NCBI GenBank assembly: GCA_013115135.1
Contig: JABANP010000286.1
Location: 1-64,000, forward strand
Source of the DNA: Perkinsus olseni
Taxonomy: Eukaryota > Perkinsozoa > Perkinsida > Perkinsidae
Length of the DNA: 64,000 nt
Direction of reading: 5' to 3'
Shown: positions 59,617 to 64,000 of the stretch, piece by piece
Position numbering within the stretch: the first letter of the stretch is position 1
Layout of the letters: each line of letters opens with the position of its first letter
Notes under the pieces: generated by a model
Told to the model about the DNA's origin: nothing
Seen by the model: the letters and a program-made list of their open reading frames with translations, nothing else
The model's database searches: none
Program-made: the position numbers and the translations under genes

Positions 59617-60791
59617 GGCGTATATCGGATATACTATATCCCTCTACCGCAAGACTGATATTTTTTTTGTCAGCTAGCCCGAATAGGGCCACAACGAGCG
59701 GAAGGAACAGACCAGACCATCTCCTTGCCTCCTGGCAGGATTCGCTGGGGCTGTGTTCGACGACCGAAGCGCTAGCACTGCTGCGGTCCAACACGTGAGT
59801 TCCATCTCCAGGACTCGAGAGCCCAATGGGCGAGCTAGTCCAACTGCTAGTGTGTGCCGTCATCCCCCGGCTGGACTCCAGCCGCTGGAGATTTAGTATC
59901 AGCGAGTTCCATTACGGGTTTTCCTATTAACCATTAACTAGTACCAGCCCGTAACGGGTCCGTTCCGTCACATACGGAACTTCCGTATTTTTACACACAC
60001 ATGTTACATTGAGGAATTGTCAGTCACTACAGCACAATGTTCGTGGTGAGTTACTTGGGCATTTCCTCAAAGCACGAGTAGTAGGACGGTCATACTAGGA
60101 TCAGTTACCCCCGCTGCGCACGCAACCAGACCACCACTACTACCAGCACGACCGCAACCACTAGTACTGCGATGGACAGCGATGCTAGTCTAGCGTATTG
60201 AATACGCCGTATTCCGATCTAAGCACAAGTTTTCAGCCCCGCAACGTACCCAACCGAATGCGGTTGCCCCAGACAGCACCGAAGGCGTGGCCTCGTTCCG
60301 GACAAAACCGAAAGCGGGCTTCAAATTTCAGAAAATGCACGTATCATTTCTTTGCTCGTCAAAATTCTTCCTTCCCACTCGTCTTCCCCACTCTGGGGTT
60401 ACTGTTCTTGGAAATTTGTTAGCCGCCAGAGTTCCTCTCTCTTGTCCCCGCTAGCCAGATCTTCGCAGCTTGGTACGCAGGCGTGGAGTGTTTCCAGAAT
60501 GGCAATCCCAGTGTTAGTAGTCTGCCCATTGAGAACACTGCTCTGGTTTGAGTTTGACATAGATAACCGTACTGTTTGAAGTGGATGTTACTCAGTCTCA
60601 AAAGCTTACAATTAAAAGTAGTAATATCAATAATATCTAGCGCTAGAGAGACAACATAGCTGACAGTGGATTATACGACGCAATATAGAGACATCGCAAG
60701 ACAGCAAGATCACGATACTATAATCGCGTTACACTTACAAACCACCCCCGCACCGTTCATATCACAACGGGGCGAGCATAACAATACGCGA
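59617..60791. other. Possible 3' LTR zone of the retroelement, not delimited
   Basis: No gene. The retroelement coding region ends at 60792, so a polypurine tract and 3' LTR should lie here on the minus strand. A pyrimidine-rich stretch on the plus strand at ~60424-60442 could be the polypurine tract, but without the 5' LTR in the window the LTR cannot be defined. GCGTATTGAATACGC palindrome near 60193-60207. Confidence 0.3.
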
Positions 60792-63700
60792 TTATAGCTG
60801 ATGGGCATAACTAACCATCCTCGAACACTTACGGACTGGTCTAGTACGTATAGCACTTGAAGCCGCAGCATCATGATGGCCATTGCCGTGACCACTATCA
60901 GCATCCTCATCATCAGTCTCCTCACATCGATCACGCTTAGAGCTCGCAGCTTGTGGAATTTCCCCATCATCATCACAGAACTTCTTCACATAGCGCAAAT
61001 GAACCTCTCGTAAAGTGCCATTATCGTCCTTAATGATGCAGCGTAGACCACGCAGGGCGACAACTTCCTGAGGCTTCGACCAACGAGGGGCAAGCTTGCT
61101 AGGCGACCTCTCAGCCAGCAATACCCTATCACCGACCTTCAGCGACTCCTTGGTCTGCTTCCGGGCTAGAGTCTGATCGAAGCTATTACGAGCTTCTTCA
61201 CGGCGCTCCAGCCAAATCATATTGAAGTCTCGAAGGCAGTCATCCCGCCTTCTGCGGATATCAGAAGCGCGCTTACGCAGAACCTCAACCAACTTGGCTT
61301 CTTCCGCAGCAACATCTTCGCCAGAGGCTTCCTCTAGATTGATACCACCGAAAACTCCTTGAGAAGACCAACGGTCTCGCGGCGCAATGTCGTCAAGAGA
61401 AGCAGGTGGCTTGGGAATGGTACCGGTCATCAGCATTTGAGGCGTGGTATCACGAGCACCTCGCCAATCCATACCATAGCTGTTGAGTTGATTTTGCAGC
61501 ATAGCAGCCAAGGCAAAAGGAGAGTTTACATACATGGCGCCGGTACCATATTTGAGATCGAGCAAGAACTTCCGCAAACTAGAGGCAAGATCCTTATGTC
61601 GGCGTTCATAATACCCTCCTGTCCATGGAGAATAGCCCACCGCTACTGTATTCTGTACTCCATGCGCTAATAACCACGACGCCACCTCTTGAGACACCAG
61701 ATTGCCCCCACCATCGCACCGCAAATGCCTCGGATAGCCATACAGGCTAAAGGCATAAAGGTATGCGTTCACGACGCAGGCCGAATCCACAGGCTGAGGG
61801 AGAGGAACCAATACGGTAAAGCCTGTATAAGCACAGGTTATAGTCAGCATCGCCGTCCAATGCAAATTGAACTCAGACTCAAGCTCCCTACCGAGCATAA
61901 ATATATCCGATCCAACCGAATACCATGGCAGCGGAACTTGAAGACGCTGTCCAGATCTCGACACGCAGAGATCTGAGGCACACTTAGTGGAGCGCTGGCA
62001 CACTTCACATTTTCTCACAAACGCCTTACAGTCTCGGCGTAAGGTAGGCCACCAATAAGCCAGCTGTACCATGCCGGATAACATTTGAGCAGATCCATGA
62101 ATCCCATACTCATGAAACTCGCCCAATATAGAAGAGCGAAGGCCATCACAATCAGGCATAACAGCCTGCTTAACGACCGGCTCATCAGCTCGCCATCGAC
62201 CTAGATGGAAAAGGAAGTCCTCCTCCACACAGAACTGGCGACCCTCCCTGCGATCTTTCTCACAGGATTCGCGGATCTTAACCAACTGCTCATCTTTCTT
62301 CTGCTGAGAAGACAACCACAACATAGCCTCCTCGTAACTATCCTTCCCTGAGAAAGTAACCATGACAGAGTGCATCTTCTCATCCGGGACAGTTAGTTGG
62401 TTATAAACATCATCTACCTCGCGCTTAGTTCTATCATCGACATTAAGCTCATTGGAGGAATCATCAGCACGAACAGGAAGCACTTTCACCTCACCAGCCA
62501 CATCGCCGCCAAGGTCATCGTCGGCCAGCCTTCGGGCAGACATATCTGTCCAACGAAGGGCATCCACCTCTCGAGGCAACCACACACACTTATCAACATA
62601 TGCCTCAAAGAGCTCCCAACGCTTGATCCATACACCGGCATATGGCTCAGACGTATAGCCGAAATCACCCTGAACATCGCGCCAAGTCTTACACAGATTG
62701 GCGTTATCATTCAGACTAATAACGCGGTCTCCTCTTAGAGCATCCAGATTCTCCGACACGCACTGCAGCTGTGCCCCTCGTTCCCGCCACGTAGAACTTC
62801 TCAACTGCTCTCTCTTCTTCCACACTCCTCCGCAGAGACGAACAGGGAGAACCCTATAAGTCATTCCACTAGGAGGCATGGGGAAAATATCATCACAGGG
62901 GCTGACATTATACAGTCGTTCCTCAAGTTCCGGGAACAAAGCAGGACAAGCCGAGTCAGCGTTCAACACCACCACCCCTAAAATAGCGCCATACCATGAC
63001 TGCACATTAGAATCAGTGACTACCAAGGTGGCTATACAGCGACCCAAATACAGAGGCGTGAGACCCCTCATAAAACTCTGAGCCAACACATGCCAAGCAA
63101 CAGACACCTCCTTCCATTGTGCGTCTTCAACAGCATCATTATTGAGCAATTTCTTGACAACACCATTGAGACAACGCAGAGCATCTTGGTCCTGGTCTTC
63201 CAACCAATGGCCAAACCACTGGAAGACACCAGCCCATTTCCTCAAGAACTTAAGCCTTGCAGACGAGGACTTACATTTCTTAACGAAAATCTCCCACTCG
63301 GCTTCAAAGGCGGCCGATGACAAGTCTCGCCGCTGTGGGCAAGGAGTGAGCAGAGGCAGTCCAATTTCGCGGCCGGAAATCATATGGCCGCAGAAGACCA
63401 GATGATCAGTAGCTCTCTGAACCTTAGAGTCACGACACTCAAAACCGAAGCTCCTCACCACCTTAATCAGAGCATCCAATCCATCATTAACCATTTGAGC
63501 AGTAGGTCCAGCAACAATAACATCATCTTGAAGGCTGCGGAGGCTACAATCAATACCCAAATCCTTCAAATTTCGGCGAGCCTCCACAAGCATCACCTCC
63601 ACCGAACGACCAAATAGGCCTGACGATTGCTTATAACCCATAGGCAGCCTATTCCAGGCGAAGACTACTTCAACGCCTTGATCGTCCAACACTCTCGTCG

Positions 63701-64000
63701 CCATATGCTTCTGCATCTTGGAGCTTATATACACTCCGTGAAAAGCATCTCGCAAATCTATGCGACCAAAGTAGGCCCCATGACTACGAGGAAGGGAGCC
63801 AATAAGATCGTTCACTCCGTATTGAGAGAGCTTACTTCTATCCTCGGATTCCAAAGAAGGCGTGCTTGTACCGATCTTATTAGTGAATCTCAGATCCAAG
63901 GTAACCCTGAAATGAGCCAACAACTTCTCGTCATCCTTCTTTTTCAAGAATATCAGGCAAGACCTTCCAAGACTCCGCACCCTTCTTGGCCACTAGAACA
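60792..64000 (-). CDS. Ty3/gypsy-order retroelement pol (partial at window end)
   Basis: Runs off the window; ORF from at least 63980 to the stop at 60792 (~1062 aa visible). Reverse transcriptase ~residues 20-210 (FRVTLDLRFTNK; RIDLRDAFHGVY; RLPMGYKQSSGLF; catalytic LQDDVIVAG instead of YxDD), RNase H from ~315 (D323 in VTDSN, E402, D425), HHCC zinc finger ~622-661 (HEYGIH; CEVC), integrase core D692, D756 (RCDGGGN) and E792 (YYERRHK) with exactly 35 residues between D756 and E792, and a C-terminal SH3/chromo-like segment (KVGDRVLLAERSPSKLAPRW). RT before integrase is the Ty3/gypsy order. Open throughout, so potentially recent. No envelope gene seen. Confidence 0.88.

Noticed and set aside
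60792..64000. Endogenous retrovirus
   Set aside because: No envelope-like ORF is visible; domain content is that of an ordinary Ty3/gypsy retrotransposon.

Overview
The window is eukaryotic nuclear DNA, most likely from an alveolate protist close to Perkinsus. The lineage is an inference: genes carry many tiny GT-AG introns (38-85 nt in the two best-resolved secreted-protein genes), there is an axonemal CFAP57 gene (so a flagellated cell), several secreted or mucin-like genes without obvious relatives, and a dense mix of retroelements. No operons, bacterial signals or CRISPR arrays are present. All exon models below were built by hand from splice signals and reading-frame continuity.

Layout. 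0-10 kb: repeat-rich DNA with a ~755 bp foldback element (1491-2245), a small secreted-protein ORF (3319-3789) and a four-exon DNA-transposon gene (5018-7734) encoding a FLYWCH finger, a MULE-type transposase and a ULP1-like cysteine protease. Its first intron is almost entirely hairpin. 10-20 kb: a broken CCCH zinc-finger gene carrying a palindromic insert; a 14-exon minus-strand gene (11432-13998) for a signal-peptide/one-TM protein that weakly resembles siderophore-type substrate-binding proteins; a three-exon secreted-protein gene (16369-17280); and several perfect DNA hairpins. 20-22 kb: a PGM2-type phosphohexo/pentomutase with two compensating frame breaks. 22.6-35.6 kb: a large, intron-rich CFAP57 (WDR65) gene, WD40 repeats followed by coiled coil, over-rich in the heptamer GTATCTT. 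36-41.4 kb: a tRNA-Leu(AAG), tRNA-derived SINE-like repeats and two further secreted-protein loci.

42-57 kb is the most striking part. Threonine-codon (ACN) arrays belonging to a mucin-like minus-strand gene, whose signal peptide lies at 57126, are interrupted by two different 5'-truncated LINEs (45159-49687 and 50093-53621). Both LINEs have the same orientation, both end in the same (AACAA)-type tail, and both sit exactly inside ACN repeats. A third, small junction of the same kind lies at 59469-59575. This suggests a non-LTR family that homes to threonine-coding microsatellites.

60.8-64 kb holds the pol region of a Ty3/gypsy-order retroelement running off the window end, with RT, RNase H, HHCC zinc finger, DD35E integrase and a chromo/SH3-like tail.

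Two themes recur. Short perfect palindromes sit in introns, intergenic DNA and one broken exon. Several otherwise good genes carry 1-2 nt frame breaks, often in T runs, which may be real or may be assembly errors.
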